A stretch of 64,000 nucleotides of DNA from Anaspis maculata (taxonomy: Eukaryota > Arthropoda > Insecta > Coleoptera > Scraptiidae): NCBI GenBank assembly GCA_949128115.1, contig OX421962.1, positions 60,367,787-60,431,786 on the forward strand, given 5' to 3'. The translations under genes were made by a program, and so were the position numbers. Shown piece by piece: positions 13,440-25,907 of the stretch. The notes beneath the pieces are model-generated. The model made no database searches. It saw nothing but the letters and a program-made list of their open reading frames with translations, and had not been told where the DNA came from. Position 1 is the stretch's first letter, and each line of letters starts with the position of its first letter.

Positions 13440-14525
13440 AAGGCTAGGAGAAGTTTTGAAAATTCATAACGCTCGACTGGAAAATGGTGGAAAATTGTAA
13501 CTGCAGACTTAATTTGACTCCTTTGTTGAGTTGCTTCCTGCCAAATTTGATCCCAATCCATCGACTAGATTTTGAATAATAAAATGGTTCATTTTTTAAC
13601 TTTGACATTTTTAGCGCACTTTCCCAAAAAAATGAGAAAAAGGCGCTTTTAGCTTCACTTTGTCCGTCCGTCCGTACCCGGGATAACTTCTCAGGGAAGA
13701 AAGATATCGATGAGGTGTAAACGCTGATCAATAGTACATATGTCCAGTGTTCAGGATGTCAAGTTGACTTTTGGTTTTTTGTTATTCTGCCGCCATCTTT
13801 GATCCGCCATTTTGAATTTCTCCAAAAGTGATCCGATTGAAATGAAATTTGCAGGCAATGTGAACTACATCAAGATCTATCCAATTTTAGACAATTGATG
13901 CCCCGCGGTCATCTTGTATTTTCCATATTGAACATGTTTCGAAGTGATAGAACTAGGAGAATTATGGCTCAATGAAAAGAGATATCGAAGTGGTGCAAAC
14001 GCCAATGAAATGCGTACGTATCCACCATATAAAGTTGACCAAATATTTTTGTCATTTGGCTGCCATCTTTGATCCGTCATTTTGAATTTCTCTGAAAGTA
14101 GCCCAATTTGAGTAAAATTTGCAGACGATGTGAACTTCATCAAAATACATCCGATTTTGGACAAATGATGCTCTGCCGCCATGATGAAATTTCTTACCAC
14201 TCAACGATTTTCATGGAGCTTGAGACTTACTTTTGTTTCGTATGATAATTCTAGGGATAATTCTTATTCTCCAGCCAAATTCCAACATTCTGCCGCCATC
14301 TTGAAATCTCTTATTAGTGGAACTTACCCTTGTCTATAGTACGATCATTTTGATTTTTGAGCCAAATTTCATGATTCTGGCGCTATTTTGGCCGCCATAT
14401 TGAAATTTCTGTCCAAATAACGGTAGAACCGAGGGTAGAACCCTAATCACATATTGCGTTCACTAATCCTCCAAAAAGGAAGTGCGCTACTGAGCCTCAT
14501 GTCCATGAGGCATATTCGCTTGTTT
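13440..14525 (+). repeat. Dispersed repeat with GCCGCCATCTT words, copy 1
   Basis: 13600-14525 carries repeated CCGCCATCTTTGATCCGCCA and CCGCCATCTTGAAAT words and ends in CTCATGTCCATGAGGCATAT. A copy in opposite orientation lies at about 34776-35290, inside Dicer intron 9 (ATATGCCTCATGGGCATGAG, then CAATATGGCGGCCAAAATAG). The translations are stop-ridden. This is an unclassified dispersed repeat. Confidence 0.6.
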
Positions 14526-17330
14526 ATTATTTGACAGATGACAGATAGGGCCCTAGATAGGGCGATACTTTTAACCTCGCTTTTAACTGTTCTGAATACA
14601 GTTTTTATGGGCTTTCAAGCGGCATATCGCAAGCCAAGTTCCGTGAGATATAGCTTCTGTCATTTTTTTATAGTGACACTTCCGCTTGACAGATGGCAGC
14701 CAAAAACTAATGGGCTCATTCGAAGGTGAAACCATGTCTGTGTACCAAATTTCAAGTCCATCGGATATATCATTGCGGTTGTTATTAGACAATGTTATTA
14801 GGTTACAGACATTCATACTGTTACGAATTTCGCGTACGGGTTCAAATATAATTGAGACGATCGTTCTAAAACACACACTGTTTATTACTGCGTACTACAA
14901 TAAATACACGCCAACAATTATCTACTAGGAATTATCGCAGGTACTTCGCTTTTATTCGCTCGCTACCACTTCGCATTCCAATTCAATACTGCTCATGAGG
15001 CAACGATTGATTCCTTATATAGGTCCGACTAATTCATCTCGAATGTTCCATGCGTTCTTCAGCAGTTTCATCAGTGACCCGGAATACGATTTCTAGACGA
15101 ATCCCGAATAATCACACTTATTCACACACCTTTCGCGTATGATTCTGCCGTGCTCTAGAGCCGGCGCCGCCGCCAAATAGACAGATCGAGGGACAGATGT
15201 GTCCTGATCGAGCGTTGGAATCTCCCCATTACACATCTCCTCATACTCTAGAAAGATAGTGTGTTTACCATAATGCAAGGGAATCGCCGCTCGTAACAAT
15301 ACATACACACATCCATACATCCATACAGACAGAGATTATTCTGGAAATGGTCTTAATCGTCATATAGCAAACCTCATAACGGATATATCCGTCTAAATCT
15401 GTAAAAAAATAATATTGCGCGTTCACAATACTTCCCCTCCTCATTGGGTGGTGGGTCGGGGAAGTTAAACATCTTTCGACAGATATTTCCATGTAAAGCT
15501 CCCCTAAGACGATTGAGGCTATTTCTAGAATAATGTATGTCTGTGTGACTGTCTGTCTGTCTGTAATCTTTCTCGGTAACTGACGAACCGTTAATCCGAT
15601 CGAGAGCATTTTTGGGCGCCCCAGTTTTTTCCGGAAGTAAATTTTACTGACACCATAATTTTATCACCACAATTAATTTAACACCTGAATGTCGGCTTGG
15701 GTCCTCTTTCTGCCTTTAATTTTGGAAAACAAAAGAGTACATTGAAGCTGAATTGTTGATAAACAACAGGACAATAATATTTCGCACATACTTACCTAGC
15801 ATTTCGCCCAGCACAGAGCTCGTAAAAATGACTTTCAATCAATTCCATTCAAGTATTTTCTATTATTTACGCAATAAACTTTTTGGGTCGTGACTAAAAC
15901 CGTACAGAAAAACGTAGACTATAAACATGAATGTAAAATTCTAATTAGATGTACTACTCGTAAAGTTGAGTTACAGGTCAATTGCGCCCCGTTTTATAAA
16001 TCGCTTTTTTAATGTACAACTTTGGAAGGAAGAATCGAGCCCACGAGTATACACATCCAGTATTACGGAAATCGTTGTTACGGTGTTGTGTAAGGTAGGT
16101 ACACTTTGAGCATCTAATTATGTATCGTTCCATTAGATTAAATCAATTAAAATTCCTCAATTTACCGAGAGATAGTCAAATCCAATGACACAATGACTTG
16201 TGAACTAATTAAATTTCTCCTGTGGGTAAGTACACAATAGACAAACGTGTGAAGGTGGAGGACGATCTTTGTGAAGAGATGTTTCAAGTGGAAGAAAAAA
16301 ATAATTGATTTATATAATGAGCGAAGAGCAAAAAATAAAACATTACGCGTAAGTAATGGTAAGTAATCAAATTGATCATACTGACTGGAAATGAATTAAT
16401 TATCTAGCTTAAACTGTGAGTCAGATGACTCAGTCTATTTTTTTTTCTTTTTTCTCTAAAACTGTAGTGTAGTGAGCAGTTGTTAAAAATAAAACCAGTG
16501 AGCATACTTACTTACAGTATATTTTGTTACTTAGTTGGTACTGACAAGGTGGCAAGTTTTATGCGGATAATAAATATGCTTGTCTTGTCTGACATGGTGA
16601 TATTTATTTGAGGCTGAATTAAATATTTTTACAAAGTTACGTATGAAAATAAATACCTAGCCCTCGCTAATTAATGTTATTGTTTACTTTTATTTGGCAC
16701 TTTATTCTGCTAACGTAACACTGGTTATGAAATCGCTAATGATTATCGTAAAAATTGCGAACGTGTTCATGATTGAAATGCTCGCTGAGACGGTTAAAAT
16801 TCCATATCTACAGGGTGATTCAGGAAACATGATCGCTGATCACCCCTCATTTTTCTCATGAACCGTTAGCGTAGGTACGCGAAATGCGGTGAAAAACTTT
16901 TGAATTCGGCTATTTTTTAGATCAAATTCCATATGCCAGCAAAATTCTTTCATCAAAACTTTAGGTAGATGAAACGTAAATTAGGTGTACCCTCGGGTGT
17001 ACACCTTTGGTTAAAATTTTGTTGGCATCAGGCAATCACGGCCGCCAAAACTGGAAAAAAAAATTGTCTACCATCCACCACTGGTCGTTGCCACCCGAGA
17101 GGGCCTCTCGCCCGTATTATGACCAGGACGACTCGCTTTTGGAGCAGTACTCCACTCAAAAATTCATTCCTGTTCATGGATCGACTTTTTTTTCAAATTC
17201 CAACTGATACCAAAAGCAGATTGGATTAGGCGCCGTGCAGACCTATTTTCAGAATCGAAACGGTTCCGTTTTTTCGACGGTAATTTTTTTTTCAAAATGA
17301 AATTTGCACATTCCATGAATTTGAAAAACA
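14526..17330. other. Gene-less stretch
   Basis: No supported gene. It includes a (CTGT)n-type dispersed repeat near 15535-15615 and a palindrome-type border, CTACAGGGTGATTCAGG, at 16809. Short open frames have no similarity I recognise, and splice signals do not join them into a longer product. Confidence 0.45.
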
Positions 17331-17879
17331 TGCAGTGCAAACTTTGACATGCGGTGGGCCTGAGCCCTACGAAATATTCATTTTAGGTGCAGACATGCTG
17401 CAAATGGAAGTTGGAGAAAAGATTGAGTTCATTTTTGGAGGAAAATCGAGAGAGGCATCTCGATTTTCCTCGATCCATTTTCGACGATCCATGTACGATT
17501 TTAACAGATTTCAACATTCAACGGAGAAAAATAACATTTCGAAGTCGATTTCTATCTAGAAATAAAATGTGACCTAGGTACCATCGGTATTCCAATCTTG
17601 TAAGGAACATCAATGACAAATCAACGCCTGTACGAATAAATTATTTCTGCTAATTTATTTTCCTTTTTTGTGTTTCAAGTCGATTGTAAGCTTTGAAAGC
17701 ATTACATTTTTATTTGTATGCGTGAAGTAATCATTCGTATACACGGCTCGATACGTACAAATTGAATAATAAATGCAGCATATTAGAAAAAAATCTAAAT
17801 ATAGATAGCAGGCAGTTTTAACGCTGATTTTTCAATTTTATTTTCCCGATAGCCCACTCTCGACCCCACTAATGAAAGG

Positions 17880-18900
17880 AAAAGTATTGTGATCGTGCGG
17901 AAAAAAATTAGATATAGTAGGTTCACTTGTACTATGACTCTAGTTGGCTGGTCAAATTTTCTACTTTAGCATTGTAGGCTTGCCGCCTTTTTATCTCGTG
18001 TGAAACTGACTTCTCTAGAAATGAAGTTATATTTCTTATCAAATTGATATTAAAATCTTGGAAAACTGACCTTGTCATACGTGGAAATGCGACTAAAGGG
18101 GCGCAGAGCTGTATTGCCGTCATTTAGATACCAGAATCCTACGGGGCCGCCTTCAATTTAAGTCATCTTGACGGCGGCCATTCAAGGCCGACAAAAACTC
18201 GTTCCGCCAAGGTTCAAAACAAAAGCAAATCGAAAACTGAAGGTACTCACATGAATTTCGGTCCAATACGCAACTTTGCGCGGCTGGGTTTTTTGAAATT
18301 CGGTTTAATAAACTTTTTACACGTGAATCCTGCTGTAACAGCAGGCAAGCTGGGATGTTCCTTGTCTTGCCAATAGTTCTTCATGATTCGTCGTGTCTTT
18401 TCGACTGCAAGAGGTGAAAGGATTGATGATTCCATGGGAACCCTTTTTTTGGACGAAGGCCTAGTACTTTTTTAGTTTGAATCAACCTAAAGTTGAACCG
18501 GCTTCGAGAGGTTAAAAATATTTTTGACACCTGTCAAATGTCAAAGCTGCTTTGATTTATTTGTACATTGGCGAAAATTAAAAACAGGTTAAAAAATTAC
18601 TATACATTTTCCAATAAAATGGAAAAAAAGCGCCAGACATCACGTCCCGCAAAAATGTTCCGTCTACCTGCACAGAAAATGCGTAAAAATGTGTTCCAAA
18701 AGTGGTCCGAACGACTTCGTGTCTCTTCGTGAATTATTGTGCCAAATGAAGCCAGAATAGCCAACCGCAAAGCTTTGGGGATTTTCTTTATTTCAAATTT
18801 GGAAACTCAAAAACAAAATCTCACAGCCGACTAGAATCACGGTACAAGTGAACATACAACTATAACAACGGACTCGACAACGGATATAAGTCATTGAATA
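17880..18900 (-). repeat. Divergent-frame repeat family, copy 2
   Basis: Reverse-complement relative of the 58.7-59.8 kb copy. The - strand frame at 18247-18435 includes VEKTRRIMKNYWQDKEHP, then AGFTCKKFIKPNFKKPS. Starting about 185 bp away and running the other way on + is a second frame from 18619, MEKKRQTSRPAKMFRLPAQK, then MRKNVFQKWSERLRV, soon ended by stops. So this repeat carries two short divergent frames about their common upstream segment. Both are rich in Lys/Arg. I do not recognise either protein. Confidence 0.65.
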
Positions 18901-19348
18901 TGTCGGTTTTGAGCCCCCCCCCCACGATTTAGACCATTTTGACGGTGGGTCATGTGAACCAGGATGTGAACCGATTTAGAGTCCTTGTCAGAGTTCCAAG
19001 TACCGCAGGCGTCGTATACAGGGTGCCATATTGACAAAATCGTCGTCATGTCTGCCGCGGGACTTCTCATCGTAATATCCTTCCTTCCTGCAACGTCTTC
19101 GAAGCTCGCTTTGAAGACTAGTAACCCTAAACTGGAAGGCAAGTACTGTGGAAACAATTATTGTTGTAACACTTATTGTATCTATGGTATTTTCCAGATA
19201 AAGTTATCTAGAGATGGGAATACCGGCCCTCACAGAGAAAGATTAAAAATAATTTGAAGGAAATTGAAAATTGTGTTTTGGGAAATTTGAATTTTCAGGG
19301 AATAACCTCAAATCTTTTTCCGAACCATCTTATTATAAGAATCGTCAA

Positions 19349-19682
19349 TTAAGGACGGTGTTCAATTGGTAAAACAAACGTTGCGAAATCAATCCCTGTG
19401 AGTTTATTCCTTGACGGATTGTTACCATTTTGGTCTCTTTCGAAAGCTACAAGGATGTACTTTGGTTTGAGCCCATTGGCATTTCCGAAATCTGATTTTT
19501 TTTTTGAAAATTTTGACATTTGAAAAAATTATTTTTTGGATTTTGGAAATGCCAATTGGCTCAAACCAAAGTACATCCTTGTAGCTTTTGAAAGAGACCT
19601 AAATGGTAAGAATCGGCCAAGGAATAAACCCACAGGGATTGATTTCGCAACGCTTCTTTTACCAATATGACTCCGTCCTTAA
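19349..19682. mobile_element. Short palindrome, ~150-bp arms
   Basis: The left arm starts TTAAGGACGGTGTTCAATTG and the right arm ends in its diverged complement, CCGTCCTTAA. Strongest arm identity is in ACAAGGATGTACTTTGGTTT near 19450 against its complement near 19560. The centre (19495-19545) is A/T-rich. A non-autonomous fold-back element; no target duplication identified. Confidence 0.75.
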
Positions 19683-20029
19683 GGACCCGTCAAAAATTCG
19701 GGCCGGTTTCACATTTTCAACCGGAAAATTAACGGGAAATTGACAAAAATTGTTGGAAAATGTTCAAAAATCAGTCAACTACCTCTTGTTAAAAAAAAAT
19801 GGTGAAAATCTGTTCACGGGATAAAAAGTTCGAAAATATGCAGTTTTTCCAGAGAGGAAAACTCGGCAACCGTTAGTCCGATTTCGAAATCTTTTCTTCC
19901 AAAAATTAACTCAATCTTTTCGCCAACTTTCATTCGCAGCATGTCTGAGCCTAAAATGAATATGTATTTCGTAGGGCCCAGGCCCACCGCATGTCGAAGT
20001 TTGCACTGCTTTCCAAGATATGAAACTTC

Positions 20030-20185
20030 CAATCTATGAATTATCTAAGGTACGACCCGTCGAAGCTATGGTTTTTCAAAGCTATGAACTTTCCAAGCTA
20101 TGATCCTTCCAAGCTATGAATTCTCCTCGGAATTCTCTAAGCTACGACTACGACCCGTCAAAGCTATGGTTTTTCGAAGCTAAAG
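20030..20185. repeat. Imperfect tandem repeat of AAGCTATGA words
   Basis: Repeated words such as AAGCTATGAACTTTCC, AAGCTATGATCCTTCC and AAGCTATGAATTCTCC. The longer phrase ACGACCCGTCGAAGCTATGG occurs at both ends of the block (with CAA for GAA in the second). Roughly 15-bp units, imperfect. No coding meaning seen. Confidence 0.65.
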
Positions 20186-20189
20186 ACTA

Positions 20190-22850
20190 CTCTCATTCAA
20201 AAGCAAAAATAGGTACATAGGTACCTACTTAATCAAAATAAAAATAAATTTCTCAAGTTCCAAAAATTTACAAAAAAATACAGTGAACGTTCAAGTGATA
20301 GCAAAAATAATTAGGATTTTTTCAAGAGTCCAATCCTCGGTCCAATCACCTACTTCAATACTTGAATGATGGACTCTTCAACTGTTTTTTGTTTCAAACA
20401 AAATTGTCAAGAATCAAGTGGTAAGTAGTTCGCATTACGGAAAACGGGAGTTCGGATTATTGATATAATTTTACCTCGCATTTTACACAACTGGGGCGTT
20501 CGGATTATAGAGTGTTACGGATTATAGGGGGTTCGAATTATCCCTACATTACTGTGTATAGCCTCGCGCCTCGTGACTCCGTCTGGCTGAGTTCGAAAAA
20601 TAAAATAGAAGAGGAAGTCTGAAATTAGATCAGTACCTACCTCTATGTCAGTACCAGCTACACTCGCAGCTACATAGGTAACCATAAGAAGTTGGTGCTT
20701 ACCTACCAAATTGGTAAATTCATGAGTGGTCCTATTTAAGACAAAGCTCTGAATTTCCTCCTAATTTCCTTTTGGTAATTTTTTTACAACACTAGTCACT
20801 ATGCATTGAACCTCAACCTCAAGACACTTGATCCAATGACCCACATATTTGGCAAATACCGAATTTGAGCAGTTTGAAAACCTGATTTATAAATTTGGAG
20901 AGAAAAAGTCTACGACCACTTCTTTAAATGCTAAATCTATAATTTATTCAAATCGATTCAAGTAAAACCACACTCATCGTAACGCCAGCGAGAAGCGAGA
21001 AAACGAGAGAAGAAACACCTTTGACATCGAAAGACGGAAATATTACGTCCATATGGACTTCCAATATAAGGATTTCCATCATTCCATCATATAATATCGT
21101 CGCTTTTATTGGCCATGAATGACTCCACTATTTTACTACGATGGGAACTGTAGTTCACCGATCATCGAGTTGCCTGTGAATAGCCTACTGCATATCAGTG
21201 AAAATAATTGCCCAAGAAAAGCAGGGCAGACTGGATGTGTCGTTGACCCATTCACGTATCTTGGCGTTTGTCTGCAAAATAAGCGTCGTGCGGTGGCCTA
21301 CGACAATATCTCGTTGTCTTATGCCGATGAACAGTCTTCATTCTTCAATCTTCATCTGCAATCTTTACTTTGTAGAAAAACAAATAATGCCTATCCCAAA
21401 GTCCGAGTCGACTCGATCTAAGAAGGTGCACACACATACACAGCCTCCTTGGTCGTGCTGCTGACATACAAGAAGCGAGAATTTGCCGCGCCTACCTTGC
21501 TCTTGTGCTGTTTTTATCAGAATCTCATGATCTACCGCCGCGACATGGACCTGATGACTTTGATTACGTAAACAACGGCTTCGGCCGTCGGATTTCCGAA
21601 AAATCACAATTTTTGTCATTTTTGACATTCGCTGTCACATTCATACTTACTAAAGCGGTCGTTTCTTTTGCCGATATCGGGAAAAACAAAATGTGCCGTG
21701 GAGATGACACATAAGACACCCGGTTTTTTACATGGGAAGGTCGAAGCACACGAGCTCAACTAACCAACATTCTTCAAAAACATTAACATAAATTCTTACC
21801 TGGCACTCAGAATCCGAGCTGGCGTTGGTATAATCCAAAGACAGGTAATCCAAAGCTGTTGCGATTCGAACTGTGGCTGAAAAATCACTAGTAAATGCAC
21901 TCTTTTCAGTTCATATTGGCATGGTGTTTTGTCACAATCGCGTAAAATTTACAAACGTACGGCTTCACCGCGTCTTCTTTCACGCTTGCGTTCGGTACAT
22001 TTAACTGGCATAGCATCAACAGGTGTCTCACGTAGGTACCGAGAACCGAGAACCGAGAGCGACTCGAGTGTTGGTGATCTGTCCAGTTCCAGTGCCTAGT
22101 GGTATTTGATACGTCAAGCGCGTGTATTGGTACGCATGTCCAGCTTGAAAATATAATCATTTTGAATTTATTTCTTTCAGTTCATCATCTTGTTATCTGA
22201 ATTATCCATCATCAATCTTCAATATGTGCTTTGTCTATCTTATTTGCGCTTATTCTATACTTAGTAGCTACATAGAAAGACATTTCACATTTCATTAGTA
22301 AGTAGTTAGGTACCTATACTTAGCTATCATAATATAAAGAGTGAGGTAGGTTACCTACATAATGTACCATTGTACCTACCTTACTTATGTATTATTCAAA
22401 TTGCGTTGTTTTTGAGGCAATATTAATGCTCGTTCTCGCTAGTGCAGTCATTTTAGGAAAAAAAGCAAAAAAAAAATCGCAATGGAAGGGGATACTTGGT
22501 ACAGTGATAGTACAATAATAAGCCTTCTGATTAACATACTGTTACGAGCGGCGATCCCGTACATATTGGTAAACACTCGATCTTTCTGGAATTTGTCCAT
22601 CCATTAGATCGCAGATCGCAGTGTAGAAGTGGAAAAGTGGATTTCATTTTACCTACCAACCCAAAATTAATCTCAACAATAATGTTACATGCCGTTTCTT
22701 GATATTCACAATCACAGGATCTATTGAGGATAGATTGGGCCAGTAAACGCAACAAACAGAATGGAAATCACTTTTGGCAATCGAAAGTTAGGTATTGGTC
22801 GTCAAAGTAAAGCCATTTTTTTGGTGGCGACAACTTCATTGTGGAGCAGT
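20190..22850. other. Gene-less stretch
   Basis: No supported gene. 22260-22400 is rich in GTAGGTACCTAC-type words, a low-complexity motif common in some insect genomes. Overlapping frames of up to 100 codons at 21119-21750 have no recognised similarity and lie on both strands. 22814-22855 resembles the end of the palindrome at 46378-47454 (CGACAACTTCATTGTGGAGC, then AGTTTA). Confidence 0.45.
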
Positions 22851-22860
22851 TTATACAGGG

Positions 22861-24042
22861 TGATTCAACACCAAATGGACATAGCCTGAGGGTAGGTCCA
22901 GTTTTTCCAGGCAAACCAGGATCTGGCTTTGAAAATTGTCTAACGCTGTTCGTTTTGAAGTGACAGGGTGATTCATGTATTTTGTCGATTTTTTGAATAA
23001 GCCATCATATCTTTAGAACGATCCAATGGATTCGATTGAAATTTTGTGAGTTAATTCTACTATTGATAATTGACACATCGCCTAATCAAGTAGTTCGAAA
23101 TTTCCAGGACCGGTCTTGATAATAAAAACTTCAAAGTTTTTTTCAAAAAAGACGTTCTGTATGTATATTTTCCCAAATTTATTTTCACATTCAGAAACTA
23201 CATTGAACATGCTATTTTGATAACGAACATTTTGATAATCGTGAAAATTTTCAAGGTTAGGATTTTTTGTGAATCGATAATTTCAAATATTTGCAGATGA
23301 TCTATTATGACTTTAAATTTCGGCCGTTTCGTCAAAAAAAATTGAAATTCAACGTTTTCCAGTAACTAGAAGCAACAAAAAATTTCACTGAAATTTTCGA
23401 AAAATTTATGCCACGTCCCTCAATTTCAGCTCAATGTGGGATAGAAATGAAGTGGAGGGACGTAAAAATTTTTTTTTTCAATTCTGATGAAATTTTTTTT
23501 TGCTACCGAAAAAACGTGAAAATTTTTTTTTCAATTTTTTTGACGAAACTGCTGAAATTCAGGGTCATAATAGATCATTTGCAAATATTTTGAATTATCA
23601 ATTTACAAAAAATCCTAAGCTCAAAAATTTTCAGGATCATCAAAATTTTATTGACAGCTCAATGGTGCCAAGCAATTTTTTTGCGATATTATCAGCATGT
23701 TTCGTGTGGTTTCTGAGTATGAAAATGAATTTTGAAAAATATGCATACAGAATGTCTTTTTTTAAAAAAGCTTTCAAGTTTTTTTTTCAAAGCCGGCCCT
23801 GGAAATTTTGAACTGTTTGATAAGGCGATGTGTCAGCTATCAATAGAAGAATTAACTTACAAAATTTCAATCGAATCCATTCAGTCGTTCTGAAGATACA
23901 GCTTGTCAAAAAATTCTACGAAATACATGAATCACCCTGTAGCTTCGAAACGAACAACTTTATAGAAATTTCAAAACCAGATCCTGGTTCGTCTGGAGAA
24001 ACTGGACCTACCGTTAAGCTATGTCCATTTGGTGGTGAATCA
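22861..24042. mobile_element. 1.18-kb palindrome, nested borders
   Basis: The left arm begins TGATTCAACACCAAATGGAC and the right arm ends with the complement, CCATTTGGTGGTGAATCA. Inside, a second border pair ACAGGGTGATTCATG (~22965) and its complement CATGAATCACCCTGT (~23940) mark an inner palindrome. The arms are diverged (many substitutions), so this copy is older than the 3622-4696 palindrome. No transposase. Confidence 0.7.
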
Positions 24043-24349
24043 CTCATATATCTCCTCTCTGGTTCACAAAGGGCGGATGTCACAAATTGTAAATTTTACA
24101 GGGGGACCCAAAAACACTTTTCAGGTACCATTGGGATCAAATTTCTTCATTATAGTGAATGGCTTTGATACTGCTTTTTGTCATGATAGACGTCAGAGTT
24201 TTTTATTTGATATCACGTAAACCGCGGAACCTATAAACTGGTTTAAGAATGAAACAAAAAAAACAAATCAGAATGAAATGTACCTAGTGACTTAGGGCTT
24301 TTTGCTCACTCGGGAAGAAGACGGATGTCCATAAATTTTTTTTAATTGC

Positions 24350-25030
24350 CTTCCCAATAACGGTGATTTTCGCAAGATTTCCGGTGATTTCCAAAATAAG
24401 ACTTCCGGGATTTCCGGTGTTTCCCGGGAATTCCGAAATGAAATGTACACTGAATTTCGGGGAAATAAGGGGTTGATTTCCCGAGAAAAAAGTGTGCACA
24501 AGAACTTTGACTTCCGGAATTCTGAGAATTTCCGGTGACTTCCGAGGGATTTCCGGGAATTCCGGTGATTTCCGAAAAACTTCCGGGAACTCCGGTGAGT
24601 TCCAATTTTTTTTTGTGAATTCTGGTGATGTGATTTCCGAAAGAATTCTGGGAATTCCGGTGATTTCCGAAAGATTTCTTGGAATTCCGTTAATTTCCGA
24701 AAGAACATCTCGAAATTCCGGTGATTTTTCCAAAACTTCCGGGAATTCCTGTGATTTTCGCAAGATTTCCGGGAAATCCGGTGATTCCTGAAAGAATTCC
24801 GGCAATTTTGATGACTTTCGAAAGATTTCCGGGAATTCCGGTGATTTCCAGGGGAACTCCGGTAATTTCCGAGGGATTATCGGTAATTTCCGAGCGGCTT
24901 CGAGAATTTCGGTCATTTCCGAAAAGGTTTCGGGATTTCCGGTGATTTCCGAAAGATTTCCGGGATTTCCGGTGATTTTCGGGAATTCCTAAATGAAATG
25001 TACACTGAATTCCGGGGAAATCAACCACTC
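24350..25030. repeat. Minisatellite of GGTGATTTCC units
   Basis: Roughly 25-bp imperfect units of the form GGTGATTTCCGAAAGATTTC, then CGGGAATTCC. The unit rarely creates stops, so long open frames arise on both strands (210 codons at 24284-24916 on -, 144 at 24690-25124 on -, 99 at 24492-24791 on +). They encode repetitive peptides such as PEFPEIFRKS and ITGIPGNLSE. A 45-bp segment with AATGAAATGTACACTGAAT occurs at both sides (24436 and 24989). I treat the frames as by-products rather than genes. Confidence 0.8.
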
Positions 25031-25190
25031 GGTAAAAACGTTCCAATAGGTCCCTTAATTCGTTTCGTTTTTTTTGAGTGCGCATGTCTGGCGCGAATTT
25101 CATAGTTTCGTACACCCCGTACACCGATGTTGAAAATTAACACTAGAAAATATTGTAGTGCGCCTAAAATTCCACAAATAATTTGGTTGA

Positions 25191-25607
25191 ATGCTAGATA
25201 CCATTTTTTATAATCAAAGGAAATGTTTCATTGAAATTCAGTTCAATGATCATTTGTGGAAGTTCAGGAACAACGAAAATGGCAACAGCGCTCAAAACAA
25301 CAAGACATCGGCGCCAACTGTCACTTGTGACAATTATGATCACACTTCTCGTTTCTACCTGACTTACATTTCGTTTGCTCATGATTTGACGAAAGAACAC
25401 AACTTGTTGAAAATGACTGTACCGAGATGGAAGTTCAAAGAAGCTAGGAAGAGATGCATTTACGGTATGTGTAAAAGTGACAGCCAGGAACCAGTAGCTG
25501 GTCAGGCGGCTAGACAGAGCATGCAGCGTTGCCATTCAACTGACAGGTGTACGAAAGTTTTCAAAATTTGGAGCCTTCAAGCATGCGCACCTGCCCAAAC
25601 GAAGTAG
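25191..25607 (+). other. 138-codon open frame with THAP-like start, doubtful
   Basis: An uninterrupted + frame that includes RKRCIYGMCKSDSQEP. A Cys-x4-Cys followed by SDS resembles the first zinc-binding half of THAP-type domains in insects. The remaining THAP landmarks (AVPTIF-like block, second Cys-x2-His pair) are not visible. Another frame overlaps on the - strand. Could be a THAP-containing transposase relic or chance. No splice model found. Confidence 0.2.
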
Positions 25608-25907
25608 CCTATATGGCCTCATGTCCACATTTATAATAATTACAAAAGACGTATGTGGGACATCCGACTAAAAGGTTTAAATTTCATGGGCGGTTGTCCA
25701 TGATTTCTCACATACACCCTCAGTGCTCCAAAGTTTTGGTGGACAACCGACAACTGAGAATTAGTAACTTGGAATCTGTCCATTTTAGGACTTCAGGCTC
25801 AGGTCCATTGCATAGAGCGACGTCGATTTAGTGAGAATTGATAAAAACCTCATTTTGCCAAAAAATGTGACTTCCGCCCTTTGTGAACCAGAGAGGAGAT
25901 ATATTAT

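Larger units (their letters stand above)
17334..20012. repeat. Inverted pair of a ~120-bp repeat enclosing 2.4 kb
   Basis: 17334-17450 (+) contains ACTTTGACATGCGGTGGGCC, then CATTTTAGGTGCAGACATGC and GAAAAGATTGAGTTCATTTT. 19885-20012 carries the reverse complement of the same block (GGCCCACCGCATGTCGAAGT). The enclosed part holds a divergent-frame repeat copy and a small palindrome. Confidence 0.65.
24045..25905. repeat. Inverted 45-bp borders enclosing the minisatellite
   Basis: ATATATCTCCTCTCTGGTTC, then ACAAAGGGCGG, occur at about 24047. Their complement lies at about 25870-25905. These may be ends of one insertion of about 1.86 kb that carries the GGTGATTTCC minisatellite and the 25191-25607 frame. 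Confidence 0.55.

Noticed and set aside
24284..24916. 210-codon repetitive protein on the - strand
   Set aside because: Frames are open on both strands because the minisatellite unit lacks stops. No start context, domain or splice evidence.
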